Source: Fibrobacter sp. (GTDB taxonomy: Bacteria; Fibrobacterota; Fibrobacteria; Fibrobacterales; Fibrobacteraceae). Taken from it: 47,556 bases of DNA. The position numbers and the translations under genes are program-made. The stretch's first letter is position 1, and each line of letters starts with the position of its first letter. The stretch covers positions 1 to 47,556 of the forward strand of contig JAILDK010000048.1 in NCBI GenBank assembly GCA_024689485.1, given 5' to 3'. Shown one piece after another: positions 25,338-33,528 of this stretch. The notes under the pieces were generated by a model, which saw only the letters and a list, made by a program, of their open reading frames with translations, was not told the DNA's origin and ran no database searches.

Positions 25338-27587
25338 TTATTCCAAATCTCCCAACTCTTCCAATTCCTGGAGTTCCTGAGAGTTGGCACCACCAGTAGA
25401 ACCACCACCGCTTTCAGCCTTCTTGGTCTTCACAGTTGCCAAGGTAAAGCCTGCATCTTCGAGGACGCGCTTACGGTTGGATTCAAAGCGGTCGCTCTGC
25501 TGAGAACGAGCCATGAACTTTGCGTAATCGTCAATTGCTTCGTTAGCCTTATCGAAGTCAGGACGGAGCTGATCGCGCTTCATCTGGACACGCGGGGTCG
25601 GGAGCTGACGAGAAAGATCGAGAGCCTTGGCCTGGACGCTGTCGAAGTGAGCTTCGTTGTCTTCGTAAGCCTTACGAGCACTGTCACGAGCAGCCATCGA
25701 GACGACCGGCTTTTCGGTGAGCTTTTCAGCGTTGCTCAAAGACTTTTCTGCGTTATTGTAATCCTTCTTCATGTAGAAGCAGTAACCTTCAACGAGGTAA
25801 GCTTCGGAGAGGAGGAAGGAATCCGGCATATTCTTGATGATCCACTGAGCATACTTGAGAGCTTCATCCGGCTTGTTAACCTTGAGGAAGGACCAGCCGA
25901 GAGCAAGCATTGCTTCATCGTAGACCGGAGAACCCGGCTTCACCTGGCCATAGAGACCCGCCGCTTCCGGAATGTTTGCGTTTTCGCCAGAGAAGTAGAT
26001 GTGGCCGAGCTTCACCTTAGCTGCATCCTGGAGGTCCAATTCAGACTGGTTGGATGCCGGCTGGTCGATGATGTCGCGGAAGCAGTTTTCAGCTTCGTCC
26101 CACTTACCCATACGGCTGTTAGCAATACCCATGGTGTAACGAGCATAGAAGTAGTTGGCGTTACCCGGAAGAATTGCAGAGAGGAGGTCGATGGTTTCCT
26201 GATAGAGGCCCTGTTCGAACTTGATCTGACCTGCAATATAGTCGGCGTCAGCCTTGACATCGCTTTCGCTGAAGTGCTGGACGATGTACTGATACTTCAC
26301 CATTGCATCATTGTACTTGCCTTCCTTATAGTCGATGTTCATCAACTGGAAGTGATACTTAGCGCGCTGGTCACTCTGCGGATAACGCTTCACAGCGTCA
26401 TCGTAGACAGCCTTAGCGGCCTTGTGCATACGCATATTTTCGAAGGACTTGCCCTTGTAGAAAGCAGCCTGGTCCACCAAGTGGAATGCCGGGTACTTCG
26501 TCTGAACCTTACCGAAGGCATAAGCAGCTTCGAGGAACTGACGGTTCAAGTAAAGACGCATAGCGGCGCGGTAATCGTTTTCCGGTTCGATCTTCAAACG
26601 ACGATAACGATCTTCGCCGATGTTTTCTTCACGGGTGTTACCGAAGCGGGTCGTGAGCTTCACAGCCCAGATAAAGCCGCGGTTCTTCTTTTCCACGATA
26701 TCATCGTGAGACATTTCAAGGTCAAGTGCGACATAACGGAAGATCGTCACGTCCTTCACATTCACCGTTGCGCCAAGCACCGGGTAGCCTTCCTTCGTGA
26801 AACGAAGACGGACGCCCAAGTGAGAGCTCAAGTAGTAGGTCAACGTGAAGCTCGTTTCGAGATTCATGCCGTCGCCACCTTCTTCATCGTCGTGGAGAAC
26901 GTCGATGATAGAGAATTCGGCCTTCGCTTCGAGCATGCGGTTGAAGCCGCGATAGAACAAAGTGAAGTTCAGGTTGCTCGGAACCTTATAGGATTCGTCT
27001 GCACCCATGAAAACGAAATGGTAGGAATCGTTATCGGCTTCCGTGCTGATTGCCGGAGCAACCGCGTTCTGGAATGCGATACCGAGAGTCAAGCTACCGA
27101 AACGGGAGTTGTTGATCGGGTTCCAGCTGATACCCACATCAGCGCCCAAGGTCAACTGCTTGTTCATGTCGAACTGGTTGATCTGGAGAATCGAAAGATC
27201 GACACCCAAGGCCAAGCAGTGCATGAGACGGTAAGCATAACCGAGCATGTAGGCGTTTTCAACGTAGGAATAACCGCCATCCACATCGGCACCGTTTTCG
27301 AAGAAGCTAATGCCGAACGTGTGATCGTAGCCAACCGGAATCGTCAAAGAGCCGTATTCCTGAGAAGCTTCGCCGCTGATGGTGCTGAAGTAGCCGATAG
27401 AAAGTTCGATCTGATCGGTTTCGGCAATACCAGCCGGGTTCACGTACATGGCCGTGTTGTTGCTTCCAAATTCGCCAAACCAGTCATTCTGCTGGTACTT
27501 GTGCGGAGCGTACGACGGAGAAGCGAGCGCTGCACTCGTGCAGATAAGCCCAACGGCTGTTGTCTTGATGAAGCTAAAGCGTGTCAT
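25338..27587 (-). CDS. Fusion of an outer-membrane barrel and TPR repeats
   Basis: This 749-residue protein has a signal peptide ending ALA about residue 23. Residues about 30-325 look like a PorV/FadL-type outer-membrane barrel: SNNTAMYVNPAGIAETDQIE near the start, then many amphipathic strands. Residues about 340-690 are tetratricopeptide-like repeats (for example AAFYKGKSFENMRMHKAAKA and AEKSLSNAEKL). A Gly/Ser patch and the acidic end LQELEELGDLE follow. The TPR part must lie in the periplasm if the barrel is inserted, where it could hold the soluble TPR protein encoded next. The ATG has AAGGAGAAGG upstream. It is 15 bp after the OmpA-type gene. Confidence 0.78.
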   Translation of the reverse strand: MTRFSFIKTTAVGLICTSAALASPSYAPHKYQQNDWFGEFGSNNTAMYVNPAGIAETDQIELSIGYFSTISGEASQEYGSLTIPVGYDHTFGISFFENGADVDGGYSYVENAYMLGYAYRLMHCLALGVDLSILQINQFDMNKQLTLGADVGISWNPINNSRFGSLTLGIAFQNAVAPAISTEADNDSYHFVFMGADESYKVPSNLNFTLFYRGFNRMLEAKAEFSIIDVLHDDEEGGDGMNLETSFTLTYYLSSHLGVRLRFTKEGYPVLGATVNVKDVTIFRYVALDLEMSHDDIVEKKNRGFIWAVKLTTRFGNTREENIGEDRYRRLKIEPENDYRAAMRLYLNRQFLEAAYAFGKVQTKYPAFHLVDQAAFYKGKSFENMRMHKAAKAVYDDAVKRYPQSDQRAKYHFQLMNIDYKEGKYNDAMVKYQYIVQHFSESDVKADADYIAGQIKFEQGLYQETIDLLSAILPGNANYFYARYTMGIANSRMGKWDEAENCFRDIIDQPASNQSELDLQDAAKVKLGHIYFSGENANIPEAAGLYGQVKPGSPVYDEAMLALGWSFLKVNKPDEALKYAQWIIKNMPDSFLLSEAYLVEGYCFYMKKDYNNAEKSLSNAEKLTEKPVVSMAARDSARKAYEDNEAHFDSVQAKALDLSRQLPTPRVQMKRDQLRPDFDKANEAIDDYAKFMARSQQSDRFESNRKRVLEDAGFTLATVKTKKAESGGGSTGGANSQELQELEELGDLE

Positions 27588-27602
27588 CGTCTAACCTTCT
27601 CC

Positions 27603-29123
27603 TTACTTGATATCCGTACGGGTAAATTCAATGCGACGGTTCTGAGCGCGGCCTTCGGCAGTCTTGTTGGAAGCCTTCGGCTGAGTATCGCCAGCACCGC
27701 GGGTCACCATACGATTTTCAGCAATGCCGTTGTCAACAAGGAACTTCTTCACTGCTTCAGCGCGTTCTGCAGAGAGCTTCTTGTTCTTTTCGGCGCTACC
27801 GACGTTATCGGTATGACCCACAATTTCAAATGTCGTTTCCGGGAATGCTTCCATGATGTCGACAACCTTGCGGAGGGACACATCGGAATCCTGCGTGATC
27901 GTAGCCTTACCGGATTCGAAGTTCACGCCTTCGAGAACGAAGACCTTCTTCGGCGGAACCGGAACTTCATCCGGGCAGCCGTCGTCATCCTTATAGCCGT
28001 TCAGGGATTCTGCGTTATCCGGGCAAGCGTCTGCACCCTTACAGGTGTGAGCATACTTGTCGAGGAGACCGCTAGCTTCGACCCAAGGATCGCAAACACC
28101 ATCACGGTCGTTATCCGGATCCGGGCAACCATCGTCGTCCTGGAATCCATCGACGTCTTCTGCATCTTCCGGGCAGTTATCAATGCCGGAGCAGACAGCG
28201 GAATACTTTTCAGACTGGTTTTCTTCAGAAACCCACGGATCGCAAAGACCATCGCCATCCGTATCCGGATTGCGGGTTTCGTTCACTTCTTCTTCCTTTT
28301 CCTGGACGACGTCGTGAGCGAGGAGACCGATGTCGAGCTTGCCCTTACCACGCTTGAGCATCGGAGACTTGGAGTTGCAGTAGAAGTTCGGTTCGCCGAG
28401 AGACGGGTTGATGAACTTCGGATCCAAAGAAACGTTCGTGCGGTTCACCTTGATGAAACGGTTGAACGGGTAGTAGTTCTTGTAGATGTTGTTGTATTCG
28501 ATCTTCGTCTGACCGGCGGCCGGGTCAGCAAACACACCGTAGTAGTGGTTTTCCATGAAGATGTTGTTACGAGCCACAATGTTCGACGGGCCCTTCAAAG
28601 CGAGGCCCGAGTAACCGTTGCGGAGAACGACGTTCTGTTCGACGTACGCATCGAGAGACTTGGCGCCCCATGCGAGAATGCCGGACCAGCGGTTGCCGTA
28701 AACAACGTTGTTGCGGAGATTCGGGAGAGAGATGAAGGCTGCGATACCGGTTGCCTTGTTGTCCATCACGTAGCAGTGGTGGATGTACGGAGCGGCGTTT
28801 TCGCAAAGGATGCCTTCCATGCCGTTACGGATGGTGAAATGGGACATTTCTGCGCCCGAAGTACCCATCACGGTAGGACCGCGACGGCCACCATCGATGA
28901 TTGTCGAGAGAGGGTCTTCACCCTTCAGAACAACACCCATGACGAGGGTAATGTTTTCGTTGTAGGTTCCGCGCTTGACGAAAATCGTATCGCCAGCGTC
29001 TGCGTTACCGAGAGCGTCTGCAATCTTATCGTAATCGCCCGGCACATTGATCGCCTTTGCCGATGCGTATCCCGAAAAGAGCATAGCCCCAGCAAGAACT
29101 ACGAATACTTTCTTTAGGGTCAT
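27603..29123 (-). CDS. OmpA-family protein with beta-helix and thrombospondin type 3 repeats
   Basis: This 506-residue exported protein starts at the ATG at 29123 (MTLKKVFVVLAGAMLFSGYASA signal peptide). Its domains in order are a right-handed parallel beta-helix (about 24-225, with repeating N-x-x and G-x-x-x turns), two calcium-binding type 3 repeats (about 287-384), and an OmpA C-terminal domain (about 395-505). The OmpA domain includes FEIVGHTDNVGSAEKNKKLS and RAEAVKKFLVDNGI for peptidoglycan binding. It would anchor a surface or periplasmic beta-helix to the wall. It leads the block, behind a strong promoter, and is followed after 15 bp by the barrel-TPR gene. Confidence 0.85.
   Translation of the reverse strand: MTLKKVFVVLAGAMLFSGYASAKAINVPGDYDKIADALGNADAGDTIFVKRGTYNENITLVMGVVLKGEDPLSTIIDGGRRGPTVMGTSGAEMSHFTIRNGMEGILCENAAPYIHHCYVMDNKATGIAAFISLPNLRNNVVYGNRWSGILAWGAKSLDAYVEQNVVLRNGYSGLALKGPSNIVARNNIFMENHYYGVFADPAAGQTKIEYNNIYKNYYPFNRFIKVNRTNVSLDPKFINPSLGEPNFYCNSKSPMLKRGKGKLDIGLLAHDVVQEKEEEVNETRNPDTDGDGLCDPWVSEENQSEKYSAVCSGIDNCPEDAEDVDGFQDDDGCPDPDNDRDGVCDPWVEASGLLDKYAHTCKGADACPDNAESLNGYKDDDGCPDEVPVPPKKVFVLEGVNFESGKATITQDSDVSLRKVVDIMEAFPETTFEIVGHTDNVGSAEKNKKLSAERAEAVKKFLVDNGIAENRMVTRGAGDTQPKASNKTAEGRAQNRRIEFTRTDIK
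27972..28265 (-). repeat. Two 150-bp repeats encoding thrombospondin type 3 units
   Basis: Two units of 50 residues share the pattern D-x-D-x-DG-x-CDPWV, then KY, C-x-G-x-D-x-CP, and DDDGCPD. At DNA level the likeness is imperfect. They encode Asp-rich calcium-binding loops joined by conserved cysteines inside the OmpA-family gene. Confidence 0.8.
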
Positions 29124-29218
29124 ACTGCTAGATTTCTCCAATCATGAAACATAAATTCTTCACATCCATGGGATATGGGACAGGGGAACCACACCCTGTG
29201 CACCAAATCACAACGTGG

Positions 29219-29247
29219 AATATACCTTCAAAAAGAGCTTTAGTCAA
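29219..29247 (-). promoter_or_regulatory. Sigma-70-type promoter of the OmpA/barrel-TPR genes
   Basis: TTGACT (29242-29247), a 17-bp spacer and TATATT (29219-29224) on the minus strand form a near-consensus promoter. The 5' leader would be about 90 nt and can fold a 6-bp hairpin at 29180-29199 (ACAGGG with CCCTGT). The rest of the 190-bp gap shows no gene. Confidence 0.7.
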
Positions 29248-29317
29248 ACACTTTTAATGATAAATCTTTGAAAAAAAGCGCAAATAAAAGGGTTCATCCA
29301 CGCGGAATTTCCGGTTT

Positions 29318-29527
29318 TTAGGATGCTGCTCCTTCTTCTTCAGGTTTCTTTCCTTCGCCTTCTTTCTTCACACCTTGAATCGAGACACGAAGGTCTTGGC
29401 AAGTACGCTTGATGTCCTGGAGGACCTTGCGTGCGCGGGTTCCCGCCGATTTGTTGCCTTTTTCGAACTTTTCATACTCGCGCTTGAAAGCTTCGAGCTC
29501 CTGTTCCAGTTGCTGAACCAAGTCCAT
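29318..29527 (-). CDS. Histone H1-like (Hc1-type) DNA-binding protein
   Basis: This 69-residue basic/acidic protein has one long helix and the segment EKGNKSAGTRARKVLQDIK (about 24-42), which matches the KGNKAAGTRARK-type core of bacterial histone H1-like proteins known from Chlamydiae and Bacteroidetes. It may bind DNA non-specifically and compact the nucleoid. Unlike chlamydial Hc1 it has a Glu-rich tail instead of a Lys/Ala-rich one. The ATG at 29527 is chosen for its GGGAG site; an upstream extension has none. Confidence 0.75.
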   Translation of the reverse strand: MDLVQQLEQELEAFKREYEKFEKGNKSAGTRARKVLQDIKRTCQDLRVSIQGVKKEGEGKKPEEEGAAS

Positions 29528-29616
29528 AAGAAACTCCCTTGAATAAAGATTCTTTGGGAAAATAAATAAAGTTTTGGGCAAAATTCCGTGACGGGGTAAA
29601 AAAATTCTTTACATAT

Positions 29617-29645
29617 AAAGAAAACCGCCCCTGTCAAGGCGTTTT
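29617..29645 (-). terminator. Intrinsic terminator of the tyrS-pfkB-mqnB-mqnD operon
   Basis: AAAAC/GTTTT (29621-29625 with 29641-29645) and an inner GCC/GGC stem with one bulged base form a hairpin 13 bp past the mqnD stop. A U-rich run follows on the minus strand (TTTTCTTTA). T-rich sequence also follows on the plus strand, so it might work in both directions. Confidence 0.6.
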
Positions 29646-29657
29646 GTTTTTCTTTTT

Positions 29658-30458
29658 TTACAAAACAACGTGTTTTGCCAAAATTTCGAGGGCTTTTCGC
29701 CCCGGCTCCCCCATATCGCGAGTAAAGTCCGTGACGAACATGCGGATGTGCTGTTCGATCACAGAATCGTCCGGAATCTGAGCCTTTTCCCGGATAAAAT
29801 CCGTGACGAGGTTCGGACGGGCGTGCGCCTGGGCAAGACTTTCGCGAATTTCGGCTTCGACAGCCTGAATTGTGGACAGACCCAAGGATTTTTTGGCGAC
29901 GGAGCAGCCGAGCGGTATCGGAGACGCCGTTTCGGCTTCCCAGAAGGCGCCCAGGTCCATTAAAAGGCCAAGACCATCACGTTGCCAGGTAAAACGTTTT
30001 TCGTGGATGACAACGCCCTGAGCGTTTTTGCCGTTCAAAAGGCCGTCATAGACCTCGTTGAAGAAAGCGTAAGAGACCTGGGGAGCTTCCCCACCCTGCG
30101 TTTTGGCGTACCAAAAGCGGAAAAGGAGCGAAGCGGTCGTATTTTTGCCCGGCAAGACCGTTTCTTGATCGTTTTTGAATACGGCGGGGTTCTGCGCAGA
30201 AAGCAGAAGTGGGCCGCAGCCGTACCCCATGGCGCCGCCACAGGGCAAAAGTTGATAATCCTTTTGAACGAGCGGTAAAACGCCACAGCTGACCTTCGCC
30301 ACGTCGAGTTCCCCGCGGAGAACCATTTCGTTCAAGGTCTGCACATCGGCAAAGGTGACGTCCCAGGTAAATTCCGAGCCTGGAATGCCGCGGACGAGAG
30401 CTTCATAGATAAAAGTATCGTTTGGGCAAGTGGAAATTCCTAAACGGAGCGGAGTCAT
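29658..30458 (-). CDS. mqnD: 1,4-dihydroxy-6-naphthoate synthase (futalosine pathway)
   Basis: MqnD converts cyclic dehypoxanthine futalosine to 1,4-dihydroxy-6-naphthoate, a menaquinone precursor. The 266-residue product has the family start LRLGISTCPNDTFIYEALV, the DVQTLNEMVLRGELDVAKVS segment, and the GYGCGPLLL segment. The ATG at 30458 overlaps the mqnB stop (ATGA); the open frame extends 23 codons further up but inside mqnB. MqnD and MqnA are homologous, but the TCPNDTF start is typical of MqnD. It is the last gene of the operon. Confidence 0.92.
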   Translation of the reverse strand: MTPLRLGISTCPNDTFIYEALVRGIPGSEFTWDVTFADVQTLNEMVLRGELDVAKVSCGVLPLVQKDYQLLPCGGAMGYGCGPLLLSAQNPAVFKNDQETVLPGKNTTASLLFRFWYAKTQGGEAPQVSYAFFNEVYDGLLNGKNAQGVVIHEKRFTWQRDGLGLLMDLGAFWEAETASPIPLGCSVAKKSLGLSTIQAVEAEIRESLAQAHARPNLVTDFIREKAQIPDDSVIEQHIRMFVTDFTRDMGEPGRKALEILAKHVVL

Positions 30459-31111
30459 TTTGCGGCCTCGATGATCGGATTCAAAATCGAGCTTTGCAAA
30501 TTCTGAAGCGACTGTTTGACGTTCCAACGGGTTTCGTCGAGGTCGCCGGTAAAGTTGCTGACCGTGCGGATTTCAAAAATTTGAACTCCCAAGGTTTGGG
30601 CGACCATGAATGCGGCGACGCCTTCCATCGCTTCGACTTTGGCGCCGAAGAACTTGGCGCGGTATTCCAGAGCCTGTTTGCTCGAAGTCATGGTGTTCAC
30701 GGACATGCCGCGCACGCCCGGAAGCGAAGCGATTTCTGGGGGGGCGAACTTTTTAGGAGTCGCCTTGACGATTTGCGGTTTGGGGAAGTAAGACTGAAAT
30801 TCGTCTTTGTTCCAATAGCCGATATCGCCTGTGCATTCTTCATCGACGCGGACGATGTCGGCGGTTTGAAGACCGCTAAACGGTAAAGCGCCTGCGATGC
30901 CCGCGATGATGACTTGAGAATAGGATTTTGTACAAATTAACTTCGTGAGGTTTCCGACGAAGTTCACAATACCGATGCCGACGCAAGCCGCGTCAAATAA
31001 GGCGTTCAGCGCATACGGTTCTTCGACCGTTTTGCTGTGCGGAACCTTGGGATAAAGAATTTTCCATTCTTGCGGAGACGGAATCGCGATGAGCGTTTTC
31101 GACTTGCGCAT
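30455..31111 (-). CDS. mqnB: Futalosine hydrolase
   Basis: The product cleaves futalosine to dehypoxanthine futalosine and hypoxanthine. The 218 residues have the nucleoside phosphorylase fold, with IIAGIAGALP (about 69-78), EAMEGVAAFMVAQ (substrate-binding Glu, about 159-171) and the family ending IRTVSNFTGDLDETRWNV. MTA/SAH nucleosidase is an alternative, but the N-F-T-G-D ending and the neighbouring mqnD favour futalosine hydrolase. It starts 3 bp after pfkB and has only a weak ribosome binding site. Confidence 0.9.
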   Translation of the reverse strand: MRKSKTLIAIPSPQEWKILYPKVPHSKTVEEPYALNALFDAACVGIGIVNFVGNLTKLICTKSYSQVIIAGIAGALPFSGLQTADIVRVDEECTGDIGYWNKDEFQSYFPKPQIVKATPKKFAPPEIASLPGVRGMSVNTMTSSKQALEYRAKFFGAKVEAMEGVAAFMVAQTLGVQIFEIRTVSNFTGDLDETRWNVKQSLQNLQSSILNPIIEAAK

Positions 31112-31114
31112 GGA

Positions 31115-32074
31115 TTAATCCAAGAAGTTTTCGACTTGGGGAAGCAGTTCGGATTCGAAAGAGGAAACGCGCCCGAGATCGATATTCCACGGGCGGTCCA
31201 CTTCGCAACGGGCCGACGCGACAGCGGTCGCCTTCGCCAGACGTTCCGCGACGGAAAGTCCGAGGAAGTCGGCGGCGAGCCAGCCTGCGAGGAAGGCGTC
31301 ACCGGCGCCGATATCGTTCACCACCTTCACCTGCGGCGGTTGAAGGCTGATGCCCATAAACTTGCCTTCTTCACGGTAGAACGCGTGAATCGGAGCGTCT
31401 TCATCGGTCACGACGAGGTTTGTAATCGGCAAACGTTCAAGCAGCGTCGAAGCCGTCATCTTCCAGAATTGCGGGCTCGAAGTAATCTGCGGAATGCCGT
31501 AGCGCTGCAAGAGTTTGCAGTATTCGTCCAAGTTGATTTTGAGCAGTTCCACGCCGTGTTCAAGCCAACCGTCAATGCCTTCGACGGCGTCCACGAAAAG
31601 GCGCTTGCCGTCGAGGTCGAGCTTGCAAAGGTTTTCCATTTGGAAGCCCGCCGGAGACGAACCGCAGAGGGCCACGTTCAAGACGTCGCTCCAAACTTCG
31701 CCGACCGTCTGCAAGAAGTCCTTGTTTTCGGATTCGGTGATTTTGGGGGACGGTTCAATGAGTTCCGTGGTGTCGCCCTTGGAGACGATCGTGGTGCACA
31801 TGCGCGTTGCGGCGCCAATCCAAATCGGAAGCTGGCGAATGCCCGAAGCGGCGACTTCATCGCAAATCGAAACGCTGCGGTCTCCGCCGAGGAAATGCGC
31901 GAGGATAAAATCCCCGCCGAGCATGCGGAGAACACGAGCGCAGTTGATACCCTTGCCCGAAGCAAATTCTTCGACCTTGGAAAGACGGTTTACTTCCCCG
32001 GGCTTGAATTCGTCCAGGAGAAATAAACGTTGCCAGGTCGGATTGAGTCCGAGTATCAGGGTATCATGGGCCAT
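31115..32074 (-). CDS. PfkB-family sugar kinase (1-phosphofructokinase/tagatose-6-phosphate kinase type)
   Basis: This 319-residue ribokinase-fold enzyme phosphorylates a sugar phosphate with ATP. The N-terminal GKGINCARVLRMLGG (about 40-54, substrate binding) and C-terminal NDIGAGDAFLAGWLAADFL (ATP site with the catalytic Asp) are intact. GKG-N in the first motif points to the FruK/LacC group, but the substrate cannot be fixed from sequence alone. It overlaps the tyrS stop by one base (TAATG), so translation is coupled. No sugar transport gene is next to it. Confidence 0.85.
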   Translation of the reverse strand: MAHDTLILGLNPTWQRLFLLDEFKPGEVNRLSKVEEFASGKGINCARVLRMLGGDFILAHFLGGDRSVSICDEVAASGIRQLPIWIGAATRMCTTIVSKGDTTELIEPSPKITESENKDFLQTVGEVWSDVLNVALCGSSPAGFQMENLCKLDLDGKRLFVDAVEGIDGWLEHGVELLKINLDEYCKLLQRYGIPQITSSPQFWKMTASTLLERLPITNLVVTDEDAPIHAFYREEGKFMGISLQPPQVKVVNDIGAGDAFLAGWLAADFLGLSVAERLAKATAVASARCEVDRPWNIDLGRVSSFESELLPQVENFLD

Positions 32075-33291
32075 TAGAAATTAACCTTGAAGAAGTTACG
32101 CTTACCAACCTGAACCAGGAGCTTGTCGTCACCGGCAAGCTTCACTTCGGCCATCGGATCGGAGAGCTTTTCACCTGCGATCTTGACACCGCCGTTCTGC
32201 ACCATGCGGCGAGCTTCACCCTTGGAAGCAAAAGCCTTGATGGCGACGAGAAGGTCCACGGCCTTGTAATCACCGGCTTCCACCTTGCATTCCTTGGCGT
32301 CGGACGGAATTGCGTTACCGCTGTGGATTTCCTTTTCCTTGGCGGCTGCGGCTTCGGCAGCTTCCTTGCCGTAATACTGGGCGACGATGTCTTTGGCGAG
32401 GCGGTCCTTGGCGACGTTCGGATTGAGAGCGCCGGAAGCGATGTCTGCCATCATCTTCTTGACTTCTTCCATCGGGATGTCGGTCAAAAGTTCGTACCAG
32501 TTTTCGACGATCGAGTCGGCGAGGTTGTAAATCTTGTGGTACATGACATCGGCCGGTTCGCTGACGCCGACGTAGTTACCGAGGCTCTTGCTCATCTTGG
32601 ACTTGCCGTCCGTGCCGAGAAGAATCGGCATGAACATACCGATCTGGAGCGGCATGCCTTCGTACATTTGAAGGTCACGGCCACGGCAGACGTTGAACTT
32701 CTGGTCGGTACCGCCGAGTTCGACGTCGCTCTTGATGGCAACAGAGTCATAGCCCTGCATCATCGGGTACATGAATTCATGCAGGCTGATCGGGCTGTTA
32801 GAAACATAGCGGTTGTGGAAGTCTTCGCGTTCGAGCATCTGGGCGACCGTAAACTGACCCATGAGTTCCGTCACCTTGGAGAACGGAAGCTTGGAGAACC
32901 ATTCGCCGTTGTAATGGATTTCGACGCGGTCTTCGCGGACAACGCGGAAGAACTGCTGCTGATATTCCTTTGCGTTTTCCAAAACCTGTTCGTGAGAAAG
33001 ACGCGGACGAGCCTTGTTACGGCCAGACGGGTCACCGATCTGGGCTGTATAGTCGCCGACGATCAAAACGACGGTATGACCGAGGTCCTGGAACTGGCGA
33101 AGCTTGCGCATCACAACGGTATGACCGAGGTGAACGTCCGGAGCGGTCGGGTCAACGCCGAGCTTGATACGAAGAGGAATTCCCGTTTCATAAGACTTCT
33201 GGAGCTTCTGTTCGAGTTCATCGGCCGGAATGATTTCCGCAACGCCGCGGAGCAAGATGTCCATTTGGTCTTTTACAGGAGGAAATTGCAT
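32074..33291 (-). CDS. tyrS: Tyrosyl-tRNA synthetase
   Basis: This class I synthetase charges tRNA-Tyr. It has 405 residues with HIGH as HLGH in DPTAPDVHLGHTVVMRKL (about 47-64), the KMSKS loop (SKMSKSLGNYVG, about 231-242) and a C-terminal S4-like domain (about 340-405). The start has AAAGGA upstream. It leads the operon tyrS-pfkB-mqnB-mqnD. No T-box leader is visible. Confidence 0.95.
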   Translation of the reverse strand: MQFPPVKDQMDILLRGVAEIIPADELEQKLQKSYETGIPLRIKLGVDPTAPDVHLGHTVVMRKLRQFQDLGHTVVLIVGDYTAQIGDPSGRNKARPRLSHEQVLENAKEYQQQFFRVVREDRVEIHYNGEWFSKLPFSKVTELMGQFTVAQMLEREDFHNRYVSNSPISLHEFMYPMMQGYDSVAIKSDVELGGTDQKFNVCRGRDLQMYEGMPLQIGMFMPILLGTDGKSKMSKSLGNYVGVSEPADVMYHKIYNLADSIVENWYELLTDIPMEEVKKMMADIASGALNPNVAKDRLAKDIVAQYYGKEAAEAAAAKEKEIHSGNAIPSDAKECKVEAGDYKAVDLLVAIKAFASKGEARRMVQNGGVKIAGEKLSDPMAEVKLAGDDKLLVQVGKRNFFKVNF

Positions 33292-33528
33292 AGTTGTTTA
33301 ATCCTTTGGAAGATTTCCATTTTTAATGTAGAAAAATTTTGTTTTGCAAATTCTTTTGGGGCAAACAGCGAAAATTTCGCCAAATTTTGCGAATTCGTTC
33401 AACAAAATCCCATTAAAAAGGAATAGATCTTCATCATGTGACTCTTTTTGAGCTGCAATATAAAAATCATTGAAACGGCATCTCGCCCCCTTTGAAGAGA
33501 AGAGTGCGTTTTTAGTATTTTAAGGTCC
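33292..33528. other. Divergent promoter region between tyrS and the macrodomain gene
   Basis: This 237-bp AT-rich gap separates diverging genes and contains no coding frame with support. It holds short self-complementary stretches (GCGAAAATTTCGC at 33368-33380) and a copy of a TCGCCAA-type motif (33376-33382). A weak promoter toward tyrS (TTGCAA, 17 bp, TTAAAA) can be drawn. Nothing convincing is seen toward the macrodomain gene, except an AAGG ribosome binding site very close to its ATG. Confidence 0.5.

Noticed and set aside
27972-28265. Repeated DNA that could suggest a CRISPR array
   Set aside because: The repeats are in frame, imperfect and encode Asp/Cys-rich type 3 repeats; there are no spacers or cas genes.
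21838-29117. Very long antisense open frames (over 1100 codons each) opposite the TPR and OmpA genes, and a similar one opposite gltB at 39636-44132
   Set aside because: They mirror well-recognised genes exactly and have no family motifs or ribosome binding sites. They arise because the sense genes almost never use codons whose complements are stops (TTA, CTA, TCA), which fits biased codon use in highly expressed genes.
33292-33528. T-box or other riboswitch upstream of tyrS
   Set aside because: No T-box sequence, long leader or antiterminator pair is visible on the minus strand.
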